Shown here: one piece after another, positions 9,101 to 21,780 of the stretch
Layout: each line of letters starts with the position of its first letter
Numbering within the stretch: the first letter of the stretch is position 1
Assembly: GCA_013397115.1 (NCBI GenBank)
Contig: VWZW01006867.1
Span: forward strand, 1,489,977 to 1,553,976
Direction: 5' to 3'
From: Edolisoma coerulescens
Taxonomy: Eukaryota > Chordata > Aves > Passeriformes > Campephagidae
DNA: 64,000 bases
Program-made: the position numbers and the translations under genes
Notes under the pieces: model-generated
What the model saw: the letters and a program-made list of their open reading frames with translations, nothing else
The model's database searches: none
Told to the model about the DNA's origin: nothing

Positions 9101-12100
9101 TCCTAGTAAATTAACCAGTGCTACATAATGTTCTCAGGCAGTGTAGCTCAATTATTTATAGAGTCAAATTGTTACAACAGTTCCTGGCATGTTTTGGCTC
9201 CAGGCAGCTAGCACTCTCCTGAACATTTCTCAGGCATGGTTTGGGGATAGCATAGGCCAAAGGCCAATCCCAGCAGGCAATTTGTGTTCAGCCACACTGC
9301 CTGGAAAGCAAGGATTTAATAATGTGGACACACGTCAGTCTGTGCCAGTTGGCTTCAGAGCTAGGTAATGGTCACAGGCATGTTTTGCATAGATGTAGTC
9401 CGTCTGAGTCTTTTTCGTTCATGGAAAGCTTTTGCCCTTGTTGTCATCTCTTTCTGTCTTTCTCTCGACATTACCAGGAGAATATATTTTCTTTGTGAAG
9501 TGAGATATTTATCAGAATTATTAACTGATCAAGGTGCCCAATATTTGATTTGTTTCCATTACTTTTTTGGCTTTCCCTGCTTAGCTTTTCCCAGTCGTGC
9601 ATGATTGGTTTATTGAACTATAAAACTGTAAAGAATGTCTATTTCCACTTTTGTGCCACATGCAAGAAATCCTTCTTCCCTTCTGGGTTTCACATCAGCA
9701 TGGGGCAAAAAATGCCCATGGCAGTGCGGGCGCACATTTCACATCCACTTTTTCAGTTCATAAATATGACACATAGACATAAAATAGCCCTCAGTATCAG
9801 AATTCTTTGTAAGTCCTGAGACAGTCCTTCCTTGCCTATCGTCAAATCTCCACCAAGAAAAATGAATCCACTCCCAAATTTGTAAGCAGCTAGGGAAAGC
9901 ACAGGGCTTTTTCTTTCTGCTATGTAGGGATCATACACTTTGTGGGAGAAGTGGTTCCAGACACAGGCTGAATGTGAAGCTTAGGGCTTTCCCCTGGGAC
10001 TAGTCTCCTCTTCTTTCTACCTGCTTAGACCGGGCAAGCTGTACTTAGTGCCCCATCTTTCACTTGTTTCAGCATATTTCAATTTACCCATGCAAAGCTA
10101 TAATACAAAGAGAAAACTTTACTTTTCTCTTTTTTATTGTCATTCCTAAAATGTAGCAGTGGGTTTTTTTTTTCCCAATGGTGCATTTCATCAGTTCAGC
10201 AGCACTCCATCCATGCTTTTGAGTCACAGCAATTTTTTACAGTCTTTGTGTTCAAGGTTTCTGCCCCAAATCCTGCCTACTGACAAAGCCAGCACTAACT
10301 AAACACCCTGAATCAGATCAGCACTGGTTGCTTCTTCACTTCTGCCCATGTGAATTTTACCTGAGATCTCTGGGATTAACTCTGTTTCCAGCAATACAGC
10401 AGAAGGACAGCTCTCCTGTAAACACAGGATCAGCATTTCAGTTCCTTCTCTCTTGGTCATATTGGGACAGGCTCCTTTACCTAGCCTGCCCCCATGAAGA
10501 CCCCAGCATGTCCCGCATCTTGCAGGGCCCCACAGTCAGCAGGTGACCCTTTCTTTGAGGCTGTCAGGTTCAGTCACTTGAACATCTCCTGCTCATCCCC
10601 TCACCTGACCACCAGTTCCATCCATCTCTCTCCATGGGCAGCCCTCTTCCTCCAGCTGCAGCATCTTCTATTCCAGCCTTCGCTGCTGCGGCTGTCTCAC
10701 CTTGCCATTGCATCTGCCTGGCCATCTGTTGAATCATGTGCAATATAAATAACAGCTAGTGACAAATAATAGCTACAGATACCCTCCTGTAATAGTCTGG
10801 TGGTCTCACTGGACACCCGCCTCTTCATAGCATTTCCTTATTTCACTTTGCAAAGTCACAATTATATGTTAATATTGAAAAGGGCTGTAATGTCAAAGTG
10901 GTTTGGAGTCCTTAGGCTACCTTATATATAATTTTCACATTTTCCCTGAAAGTGTTTGCTATTATTCAATTCCCCTTGTTCACAACTTTGATACTCTCCT
11001 CACTGGAGAAATCACAACAGGGACTTATTCTATGCTTCAACACAGCATTGAAGATACCCCACTGATTGTAATGGGTAAGGGAAAATCAGCTTTTAAAACC
11101 AATCACTTTAAAAACCAATCACATTTAATAATTTACATCAGAAAAAATGCAGAGAAGAAGTGAGACTAGGAGATTTCTCTACATTCCTCTTCCCAGAGAA
11201 GAAAAAGTTTTAATCTAGGTTATGGAGAAAGCAAAAACTTGCCTTAGTGGGTCTGGTCAATAACAGGTCTTTACCTCACTGAGACCTTTAACCTTCCCGT
11301 AGACACGGACTTGGTCACTGGGGTGCTGAAAACATGTCGTAGCTAGCTGATGTAGTGGCTGATGCATCACCCAGTAAAGTCATGGACAGCTTTGCTTAGA
11401 GGCCCATAGCCGAGTGGCAGCCTTGCAACAGGAATTTGTCCTCCATCTCACATCTTTCTGGCTACATTTGAATGCCGAAAATGAATTGCTCTAAACATAT
11501 CTGTGAAGCCAATTGATGGCACAGACACATGCCAAAGTAATCTTTGAACAGTTGTGATGATCCTAATGGTGAGCATAGCTGAGTGGTATTTGAAAAGCTT
11601 TGCTTTTTCACTCTCATTCTCAATTCAGTTTAGGGATGTTCACAAAACTACTACATTTGACAAAGTGCTTGTTTTAGTCACCAGCTTCCTTGAACTAACA
11701 AGCTGATGACAGATTTTTGGTACAGATGGGATTGTTTGAGAAAAATATGCCTAGGAAGCAGGATCACTTTTTAAGCAAAGTTATTTCAGTTTGCTGCGCT
11801 CATCTCTCAAGGCATACAAGCTTCTCCAGCAAGGGGAGCTGCTGGGCGCAGCTCAGGGGAAGGAGGAGAATAAGTCTCAGAGCTTTCCTGCTGTATAAGG
11901 AGAGCTTTCAACTCTTCTTTTTCTGTTGAAGATAACCTTGCCCTCACTGTCTGAAGGTGCTTACTACCTGCAGGTCAAAGATGGGCAGGTGTTTCCTAAA
12001 CACCACATTTTATCCATGATCTGCCCCGGACTGTGGAGCTGCCTGTGAGGATGCTGTCTTCCCCCCTCTGCTGAGCTCCCTCCTGTGGACACCCTGCAGC

Positions 12101-12640
12101 CCACCAGCACTGGGGACCACAGTGACTGCCTGTAAAGAGATGCTCAATCTATTGCACAATCAGAGCTGCCTGGCCAGGGCTACAAGTGAGCCTTCCAGGG
12201 GCTCTGCACCCTCTGTACCTCTGTGGATAAATTGGGGTACCTGTGCAGCAACCTGCAGTCAGCAGGCTGGGGCTGTACGACACACCTCTAATTGCAATGC
12301 TGACACCAATTCCCTCCTTGGCCTCTGACAGGGCTTTGCAGATACACACAGGTTTTGAAGTTACAACTGATTGGTTGCTCAGGTTATGTGCTCCACTGGA
12401 ACTTGGAGAGGCACAGAAATTCTTGATCTGGACCAAAATCCCAGTAGCAGCAGCTCCACAATCAGGTGGTATTGATCCGAAGAGGGGGGGAAGCCACCCC
12501 TGAAGATGCTTATTCTCCCTTCCTTCCACACCCTCCCTAACACACACAGTGCACATACAGTGAGTTTCCCTTCCCCCTTTTCCCTAAACTTTTAGGCCAG
12601 CCCCACGTATTTCAGAACGACTGTGGACATGTTTTGTTGA
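6188..12640. other. Intergenic desert, no gene recognised
   Basis: Ordinary AT-leaning unique sequence. Short features only: a TG-rich run near 7455-7470, and two copies of a TTTAAAACCAATCAC-like unit in tandem at about 11092-11122 giving twin CCAAT boxes. Frames of 60-138 codons occur throughout at the density expected by chance and none resembles a known domain. Confidence 0.6.
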
Positions 12641-12682
12641 NNNNNNNNNNNNNNNNNNTTTGTATTTTTTTTTTTTTTTTTT
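12641..12682. other. 18-N assembly gap next to a poly-T run
   Basis: N at 12641-12658 is followed within a few bases by an uninterrupted T18 (12665-12682). The homopolymer is the likely cause of the gap, so local length is uncertain. Confidence 0.95.
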
Positions 12683-13479
12683 ACGAAAAACAAAACCAAC
12701 TTGGGTTAAAACTGGTTAAATCCCTCAGGACCTTAGTAGTGTTTTAAAACATATGTGAAGGGGAGGAACCATTTTTCGCATGTCCTGAAGAATATAGTTG
12801 ACATATGGACCATTCAAAGGAAATTTTTTTCAGGCCATTGGCCATGCATGAATGGCTGGGCTTATACAGTGGGGACCCAAGAGATGATGGGGATCTTCTC
12901 CCAGAAAGTGGGCCTTCTATGTAGTGAGAGCAGATCCTGTAGATGCTAACCATACTACAGGCTCTCAGAGTTGGTAGCAGATCCAGGAGCCAGCTGAGGG
13001 GCAAGGATGGGCTGGAGCAGGACAGTTGCACTGAAGCAGGCTTTGGCTTGGAGGGGAAGTGTGTCCCCTCCCAAGCCTACCCAAGCAAAGCCTGCCCCAT
13101 GTAATCCCACTTTTGCTGCTCTCCATGATAAGCCTTCTCCTAGCTGTGTTCACTGGTGCTTGCTGCTTCAAACACTGCTTTACTGTGACTGGGTGCCATT
13201 GTAGTGCCACAGGTAGATTTAGCACCTCAATCATTTTTCCGCTACAGAGAAACACCTTGTAAATCTTTTTACTTCCTTAGGAAAAATACCCAAACCCCTA
13301 AGCCACAAAACAAAACAAAACCAAACAAAACCAACAACAAACCACAAGGAAGTTCAGGGAAATAAACCCCTAAATCGAATTTCTTGCTTTAAAAGTGCTT
13401 TACATATATCACCACCAACCAGCATGTAAATTTTAGTCAGCTACTGGACTAGTCTTTTAAAGAAGTTGAAAAATGGCCC
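12683..13479. other. Intergenic sequence with CAAAA-rich repeat
   Basis: No gene recognised. An A/C-rich simple repeat of CAAAA/ACCAA units occupies about 13303-13346. Confidence 0.6.
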
Positions 13480-13830
13480 TGCGTCCTCAAAGGACACACC
13501 TGTTATCTGAAACAGTTTTTAACCAGCTTGTTAAGCAGCTTTGACAGATCAAAGACTCCGGACAATGGGCACAAACTTTAACAATAGTTTAGCCTTGAGC
13601 AAAAGCTTCTGTCAAAGCAAGGCTTGTGCCAGTAGTATTATGGCCTCCAATTGAAAATAAATTTTACTTGAATAAGTACCTCAGCCCGATCAGAGGCACT
13701 GCCGCCAGGGAGACAAAAGCAGTTGGGGATAAGTTATTGACTCCACTGACAGCATGAATGAAGTTCATTATGCCAGCCCACTCTTGGTAAATGTGTCAGG
13801 TTTTAAACTGAATTAGGTGGCAGGTGCATG
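13480..13830. promoter_or_regulatory. Candidate conserved enhancer with paired TCF/LEF motifs
   Basis: CTTTGA-CAGA-TCAAAG at 13539-13554 is a perfect inverted pair of TCF/LEF cores, followed within 30 bases by the SOX-like motifs ACAATGG and AACAATAG. The surrounding 350 bases are complex, repeat-free and lack long open frames, the look of a conserved non-coding element. Assigning it to OLIG3 is inference from proximity and from the published role of Wnt/beta-catenin in Olig3 expression. Confidence 0.35.
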
Positions 13831-15242
13831 GACCATTTTCCTGCCCCCCTTGAGACAGTAGAGGGCCAGTCATCACCTGATTCTACAGACAAATGTTTAG
13901 ATTTGGTTTTCATATCGCACGGCCACAAGTGACAGCATATTTAAATCATAAATAAGGTTTCCTGAAAGCCCTTGTCTATCCCACTTTCTCTCCCTGTCCC
14001 TGGTAGCTGGCTGGCTGTGCTCCCATCTCCTTGCCTGCTGGACCCTGGAGGTGGATTTGCCTGCCCTCCACTGCCCCTGCTACAGCCCCCCTTCTGGTCC
14101 CTACTCCTATCTGCCTTGGGGACGTGCAGGGTTTGGGCTTCCACAGGCCGCCTCCGGGTCCAGTCCCGAGCCGGAGGGAAGTCCAAACCCTTCTGCTCCT
14201 GTCTGGGTGACACCTCACATGGCATGTTTCCAACTTCAAGAGGGTCTGGATCAAGCCCTCCCATAGCTGATTTTGTGTGATATATATATGGGCCTAAAGA
14301 GATTGAATCCAGACATCCTATGTTAACTTTCAGAAAGAATTTCTACAGTAAAACAGTATTTAATCCTTGTAGGCCTCTGATGACAAACATCACTATCATT
14401 GCAATTTCACAGAAATGCAGACCAGGTCAGAAAGAAGTGGTGTGAAAAACATACATGTATCTATGTGTGTGTATATATATACAAAACCACACATAAAAAT
14501 ACAAAATCATCTATATATGTACCATTTTTTAAAAACTTTGCTAGAATTCAAAGAAATAAGGTGATAATCTGCACTAATAATTTGATATTCCTCTGCTTTT
14601 AGACTGATCTGCAGTTTTAAGATGTACCTTTTATTTATTCTTGCATCTGAATATTTTGCTTGAAAATATTCTGGTTTATAGTCTGCCAGGGCCTAGAAAG
14701 ATAATGCAAGATCAGCTGAACTTCGGATACTCTGGATGCCAGCTCTCATTACTTAATCATGAGACACAGGACTATTAAGACTCTTAAAAATGAAAGCCTT
14801 TTTCTCTGACCATAGAGGGAAGAGCTGGCATATGCCTTTGGCTGCATGCCTTATTTACGTTAATGAGCAAGTAAGATTCCTTCCCCCTGTGAAGGAGCTG
14901 AGCATCCCTTCTCCCGACACTTTTGGGATCTGCTGCCTGAGTCAATTACTAAGGGAAGTCTTTTGCTTTTCGACATCATTTTGGACACTTGTGGGTACTT
15001 TTTTTGTGTTTGAGCCACTCAATCTTTCAAGAATGTCTTTACAAGTCTGAAAATGTCTTGTTTTGTTGTGCTTTGTTTTTTCCTCCACACCCTGAAGGTA
15101 AAGCCTTTGTGTTTGTCCACTTAACAGCCTCTAACCAGACAACAGTCTCTGAAGTTTAATAAAATTTATTTATCCCCGTTTTCCAGGGATTTCAAAGGGC
15201 TGAAGAAACACTACCTAGCCCTCCAACACTCACTTGAAGAAA
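13831..15242. other. Intergenic sequence, nothing recognised
   Basis: A C/T-rich stretch at about 13975-14260 opens overlapping frames of 71-107 codons with no recognisable product. A TA/TG-rich low-complexity patch lies at about 14445-14520. No gene or transposon identified. Confidence 0.55.
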
Positions 15243-15372
15243 AATGTTATTACTATTCCTCAAAACGGAGAGCCAAATCCTAAAATAAGGGAGGAGGCTT
15301 GCCCGATGTCACAAGCAAGTTGGTGGCAGATTCACACTCCAGCAGGTGTTTTAGCTGTCAGGTAGTGCTTCA
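15243..15372 (-). mobile_element. MIR-like SINE relic
   Basis: The order TTATTACTATTCCTC, then GGCTTGCCCGATGTCACAAG, then TTGGTGGCAGATTCACACTC follows the reverse complement of the MIR consensus (fraction of TACTATTATCCCC, CTTGCCCAAGGTCACACAG, TAAGTGGCAGA). The match is diverged, as expected for a SINE older than the bird-mammal split. Identity is by eye and needs a profile search. Confidence 0.55.
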
Positions 15373-18300
15373 CCCCACAACACAACATTGCTAAAGATGC
15401 ATTTGGCTCAGTTCATGGTTGTATTTTGTACACCTGTTAATACAGACATATCAAAGCCTTTCTTTTTCTGGCTCAAATACAAATAGGTCCTCAGTTTCAC
15501 TCATGGACCCCCAAAAAGAGAAAATATTTCTTTCCCCCATACACAAATCTGGAAAAACAAAGTAGGCTTGTTCTTTGGGGCTATCTAAAGACTGCTGTGT
15601 GTCAACACACAAAATCATTTCTCACAGTGGTATCACTTGCTGGATATGTTCCTTCCCTCCAACTACAGCAGATGGTGTTTCATAGTTGGTCACAAATGGC
15701 TGTCAGCGAGCGTTTGTCTGCCTGCCAGTAACCTGTAGTTTGGGGACTCCCTCGGAGAGTGTACCAGCACTGACTCTGCTGATAGCAGCATCTGAGAAAA
15801 TGATCCGTCCTTTCTTGTCAGGCACAAAATTAGCTATCTCATTTTCAAACTGTTGACAAGGGGGATATGAAAGAAATAAGGGCCGTGCTGGCTCAGATGA
15901 TGTTTCTTCAGCTCTGGTTTGAGGCAGCGAGTGCTGGTTACAGAGCAGAAGCTGCCTTTACCGCAGCAAATATTGACCTCTGCTGAAAGATGGGGATACA
16001 AGCTCAGCCCTCTCCTGGTGTCAGGATTTTGCATGGCATTTCCAGCTTTCCCAAGCTCAGTTTAGATTTCTCTTGGCCAGTGTTAGCAATGAGAAATAGA
16101 TGACCTTTGGTGAAATTGCCCTGTAGCAGGAAAAAGCTTTTGACGGGCTAAAGGTCCCAGTGCACCAGCCAGGTTTGCTGCTGTCTTCACATGCATGAGG
16201 AGAAGGCAGCCAGGCAGCCCGGCATCCCCTGTGACTGCACCCTTGTCCCAGCAGCCAGAACTAGGAGGCATGGGAGAAAGAGAGACAGCAGTGATGGAGA
16301 CCAATACACCTGTATTTGGAAAACAGTTTTGGAAACTTGGCAGCGACTTGTATTGGCAGTCATTACCTTACTGGTGCATGCCCACATTTGAAACACTTGC
16401 AGCTACAACCCCAAGTGTTTTATTTTAACAGAAGTCTTAAAGATGAGTCCATGGAGCAAAGCTGAAAGCTCTCCACAGCAGCTGTCTCAGGGTCCTCCTG
16501 CATGTAGAGCAATTTCTGTTTAAAACTCCAAGGGATATCTGGGCTGGTAAAGTTGACTGGCCTCACCTGCCTTAGCCAGGGCAGGGGCCTCCTCCAGGTG
16601 CATCTGGCAGAGGGGACGTGTGTTACTCATGACTGCATGGCACCACTGCCAAAGGGATCTGGTGACAGGGTACATTCCAGCGCTCCCGTTTTCACATATG
16701 TCAAGAATTGCACTTATCAATCCTAGGCAGAAAAAAATCCTACGCTGGTCAGTAGAAAGGCAGATTGTATCGGCACCAGGTACTGTAGACAGTCATTTTC
16801 CTGCTCTAGTTTTGACCTGCTAAAAGCTTTTTAAAGAAAGTCCATTTTCAGAATTTCCCTTTCACAAAGAGTTTCTAATATTGTAGAATTCATTTTTATC
16901 CTAAATGTATCTATCCTCTGTGAGGAAAAGATAGATAAAACAAAAATTTAAGTCCTGCAAAAGTGAAATTATGACTGCTTTGGAAAACATCTGAATGATC
17001 CACCTGAAGTGAAATATCCTAAAAATTCAGGATTGCTTTGCTTTAGCTTCAGCTTCCCTTCAGCATCACTGAACTGATGTTAAAAATAAAAAGTACTAAA
17101 TTATTCAATAGTTGAAAGTGCAAATATTGATTTCCAATGAACATTTTGAACTACTTTCTGGAATATTCGTAAACAAAACTGAATTCACACAGTAACTGCA
17201 CAACACCAATGACAACAACCAACCAGAACAAAAGGGACACAAAAATTTTGCTTAATTGGAATCATACTTGAAATGAAATTTCAACTATTTCAACAAAAGA
17301 GATTTTTTTAAAGACTATTGAAGGTGGAATCTACAAGGTAAGCTGAAAATCAAGGCTCCAATCATGGTCCGGTTGGTTAAAATCTATAACTATATAGCTT
17401 TTTTTCATTTCCCCTGAGTTTCAACAATAAATTTTTATTTTCATTTTTCATATATGAATAAGTCTGTTTCTATTCTCCTTTGACTACAAAGATTTTTCTG
17501 AGAAAAACAGAGAGAAGTTAGATAAGGCAAGGCTACCCACAGAATGCGGTGCGACTTTTACTCAGGTGCCCCGTGAGGAATATGGAAGTATCTGTTCCAC
17601 GACAGATCAGAATGAGTACAAAAGGAGAATGATGACTAGACTAAGCTTGATCCTCAGTAGGGGCCTTGTGCCCTGGCTTGCATCCAGCAATGTGTTCAAG
17701 CATGAAGTCTGAGTAAGACAACACAAATATCTAAGGTTAAGCGCATGTGTAAATATCCTTACCACATTTCAGTTGGGAAAATTTCTAGAATCTGGCTAAG
17801 AGCAGTTGTAGGGCTCCTTATAAAGGTATATTTAAACCCAGCTCAGCTTACACTACTACCTGCTGGGTATTTAGTCCTGGCTTTGGTTTGCTTGGGTGTG
17901 TTACTGTGCTTGTGCATGTATTGGACATATGAGCATGAAGTTCATATCCTTGACTCCTTACAGATAGACTATGAGTAACTTGATGACAAACATGCCCAAT
18001 ATCTCAAGTTTCTTTGTTTAGGGCCATAGTGAAGGGCCTTACACAACAAATTGAGTAGCCATTTCTAAGGCAGCTCTGCTTCAGGCAAAGACTCCAAAAG
18101 AAAAGGCTGTTGAAAATCGCAGAGAGTCCAGCATCTTCCTAGCAGAGGGTATTCCCTTTTGGGAAAGTCCCCACGGGCAGAATTTGCTTTGTGGATGTTT
18201 TCAGAACATACCACTAATGTTTTCTACTTTCCCTTTGGGAAGGACAATAAGTGTCTGAAAGGCTGGAGAATGAATATCACCAGGTGAGTTTATGTCTTCC

Positions 18301-19029
18301 CAAACCACCACTTCAGTGTGAAAGGCATTCATCCTTAGGGAAAAGTGCCCCCCTGAATCAGTATCTTCACTCTTAAACCATATTGTTGACTTTGACTAAG
18401 ACCTCTGATGCCCAGAGACAACACAGTGGCCACTTCAGAGGTCAGCTTGTGACTGATCAGACAAACATTTCTAACACAGAGGTCCAATTTAGTCCAAAGA
18501 AAAATGGAGCCACTTCAGAGCAGTGTGGTCCGTTGTGTGGCCCATGACCGAGGCCATCTTCAACAGCCAGTTGCCATGGTCAATAAAGTTGGTTCCTCTA
18601 GCTGAATAGGAGGTGTGCACAGAGTTTTGGAAGACATCAATGTGATTAAGAGAGATGGCCTGCACCAGGAAGCTGACATGACTGTTGAGGCAGTCTGCAA
18701 TGCTCTCATGCACTATGGGGAGCACTGCTGCCACACACAGTGAATCATGTGCTAGTCCAGGACTCTGAAGGCAGGGATGGATTTGTGGGCTTACACGCAT
18801 CAGGAAGTCCAGTAGTACAGCATCTGAGCATCTGGCTCATTTTGGGCACCTGAGCATTTGAGCATCTGCCTCAAGTTGGCAGTGGTGGATGTACAGCATG
18901 AACAAGCGTAAGGCCATTTCATGGATTTGGTTGGGACAAGAAGATGAGGAAACAAGTTAACTGGGGAACATTGTAGAGCATTTCTGAGTTTTCCTACTGC
19001 TCCATTAGCAAAATATTTAAAACATAGTT
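15373..19029. other. Intergenic desert, no gene recognised
   Basis: Unique AT-leaning sequence. A 77-codon frame at 17745-17978 has one hydrophobic stretch, and a 104-codon frame on the minus strand at 18489-18800 reads like ordinary protein, but neither matches a family I know. A short imperfect tandem duplication lies at 18825-18880. Confidence 0.5.
18825..18880. repeat. Imperfect tandem duplication, 34-base period
   Basis: TGAGCATCTGGCTCATTTTG at 18825 and TGAGCATCTGCCTCAAGTTG at 18859 are near-identical units with a partial GAGCATTT unit between them. Local duplication of unique sequence. Confidence 0.7.
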
Positions 19030-19330
19030 TCTTAGCTTGCTAATATCTACTTTGCTGTTAACATGATTTTTCCTTATGCATTTCTCTCACTTCTTTTACT
19101 GGATTTGTTGTCTTTAGTCAAGGTGGAAAAAGTTTTCTTTTGCATGCAAATTCCATTAGCTTTTTGATAAAGTTGTCAAGGAAAAATGCTGGTACTTTGC
19201 CATATGGAAGCATTTATTCACTACCAAGTATGTAAATTAGATTACATCCTTGATGGCAGCTGTGTTAATTAGCATATCTTGGGCTCCTGCTTGCTACAAT
19301 TGGACACAAAGTTTGTCTTTTTCCTTTTTT
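19030..19330. promoter_or_regulatory. Candidate conserved enhancer with palindromic octamer
   Basis: TTTGCATGCAAA at 19139-19150 is a perfect 12-bp palindrome overlapping the exact POU octamer ATGCAAAT (19144-19151). The following 130 bases contain AAATTAGATTACAT, GGCAGCTGTG with a CAGCTG E-box, and TTAATTAGCAT, a dense set of homeodomain and bHLH cores. Function is inferred from motif density only. Confidence 0.35.
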
Positions 19331-21549
19331 TTTTCTTTCCCCTTTTTCCCAAGCTACTCTTGGGGCCTTCACAAACACTGCTAACCTACCAGATCCTCCT
19401 CAGACCCCTGCACGAGTCCCTCTGAGGATTAGAAATTCCTTGCAGCATTTGCCTTCTGCCAGAGTTTCTCCAGCTGAAGGTCTCAGTGGGGCTGAGGAGA
19501 TTAAGGGGAACCCCTTTGGGGACTGAGGAGATCTGTTTCGCAACATGGCTTTAAATGTTGACTGGACTTATTATGAGGCACAGAAGCTCTGCAAGGGCTC
19601 TCAAGTTAATTAGGGGAACTTGCCAAGGCCTGTCAGACACTTGGTGGTCATCATCGGATCCTTCAGACTTTTGGCAAAGCTTCGGAGACGACGACATGCC
19701 AGTGAAAGTCTCTGGCTGTGCTAAGTAACCACGACTGCATTCCCCCAGAGTTATCACTGTTTCTTGGAAATAGCAAAAGCAACTGAGCAACTCATGAATT
19801 TCCCAGAAAACCAGGTCTGCTACCTCTTGCCCTCCCTAAAATTTGGCCCCAAACCCCTCAAAAGTCATTGAGTGGTTAAAATACTCAATTTTCCCATTTT
19901 GCCTCAGACTTCATGGAATAATCTGTATTGGTGCTTGCACCTTGAACCTGACACGTTTGGGGAGCTTTGTGAAGCAATAACGGTACTTGAATTTTCCATA
20001 TATTGAAAATTATTGAAGTGAAAGTTTGTACTCTAGAACACAGAATAGTGATAACTTAGCTCTTCAAAATCCATTAGTCTCAATATAATGCATTTGCCAG
20101 CCAGAGCCTATAGATAATTCCAGGATAGCAGATGAGTGTCATGTTTCCACTGAAAAAGATAAGATTTTTTCTCCACAAGACAAAATAAATTTAGAAGAGC
20201 CCAAAGGATGTGGTGGACAGCAGCGCCAGACCTCCTAAAGAATGGCACTTTGCAGAGGAGACATGAACCAGAAATGCCAACTGCTTGTCATTTTTAGTCA
20301 TGACACCAGTTACAAAAATGAGGGTGCTGATGTTATTATTGCAGCTATATTCTAACCAGCTCACACACATTCAGCCAAGTCTGGCATTGTATACAGCAAA
20401 CAAAAGCTGAAATTGTTAAGCCTAAGGAACATGTCTCATTATGTGCAGATGTGTTACCCTCTGTTTTCATCAGTTCAGTTAGAGGATGCTCTGACATTTG
20501 AATTTTACATCTCTTCCTTCACTGCAAGCTGATGTGTATGTCCAGACTCATAGTATAACTGAACAGATAACCTCCTGTCCACAGCTTTATTGCACCTTGC
20601 CCTGGTTTCATCTGTACAACTGAAAGCAGCAGAAGAATATGAATTTGAAGGAAGTTTAGGAAATCATCAGCCTCATTCTGCAAGTATTTTTATAGGAAAG
20701 ACTCCTGCAGGCAAATCATCCTCAGCAAACACAGAGCTCAACAACAGAGTTTAAGAGCACTGGGGAAGAAAAGTAGCACTCCCCTTGCAGTGTCCACCCA
20801 GAGAGTACAACTTCGATTAGGGTGTAATGTAAGTGCTTTTCAGAACTTCTGTTTTGCAGTAATTTTCCAAATAGAGACATTATTAATATCCAAGTATTAG
20901 ACTGGTATAAACCAAGTTCTTACGCTTTCAATTTATTTTAAAGCAAATATCTGTTTCAGTGAGTTGCTTAAACACAGAACTCAAAATAACCCCACAGTAA
21001 AGCCCAATATTGATACTCATCTTCATTAGGCCGAGGTGTCCCTTGATGTGACAATGAGTTAGGAGACTCTGTGCAGGAGATGCACTCTCCCTGATGCATT
21101 GATTCTCCTGCAGCCTTGTATTTCGATGGTGTTGATGCCAAAGATTTGTGGACGATGATTCAGTCTCCTCAGTACTACTCTGTAGTTGCCATTACTATTG
21201 AATAATGATGGTGAAAATTATTCTTATGCTACCGTTAATTCTTCGGAAAACTGAAAGCCTTGCATCAGATGTATGCAAGGGTGTCTGCACAGGGCAGGCC
21301 ATAGTTAAGGGAATGAAACATCTGTTTTCTTCGATCCATTTCCATTTATCCATTTTCATCGATCTAAAACTTCTTACTTTTCAAACTCAGTTTTCCACCA
21401 CTGTAAGAACATGCATCTTCTTTCCTTCTGTGAAAATACTTTTGGTGCTTCCTCCTCGGTGCCCAGATTCCTTGAACACCCCAGTCCAGTCACTCTTTCC
21501 TAACTGGTTGTAACTATTGAGCTGACTGGTACAACTGGGAGTGAAACTA
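19331..21549. other. Intergenic sequence, nothing recognised
   Basis: Unique sequence without repeats longer than short A or T runs. No exon-like frame longer than about 100 codons and no recognised element. Confidence 0.55.
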
Positions 21550-21780
21550 CACCCTTTCATACTTAATGTCACTTTTAATTAAAGCTCTGTCTATGCAGAG
21601 TGACTCATTAGATTGGTACAAAATTTATGGTAATGCCAATGAGCGTAAGTATCGATACTGACATCATAGAACAGAAATTAACAAGTATGGGGAAACCCTA
21701 ACAGAATCCTAGCAGAAATAGTTACTTCCTCAATTTATTGTGGTAGATGCTGGGGACTAATTGATTTAAATATTAATTAA
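21550..21780. promoter_or_regulatory. Candidate regulatory block with ATCGAT palindrome
   Basis: The block holds TTTAATTAAA (21574-21583), an AP-1-type TGACTCA near 21601, and the 12-bp palindrome AGTATCGATACT (21648-21659), whose ATCGAT core is bound by CUT/ONECUT-class homeodomain proteins. Complex sequence without coding potential. Enhancer identity is inference. Confidence 0.3.

Noticed and set aside
17745..17978. 77-codon frame with a transmembrane-like hydrophobic stretch
   Set aside because: One hydrophobic segment in T-rich DNA is common by chance; no homology, promoter or splice context.
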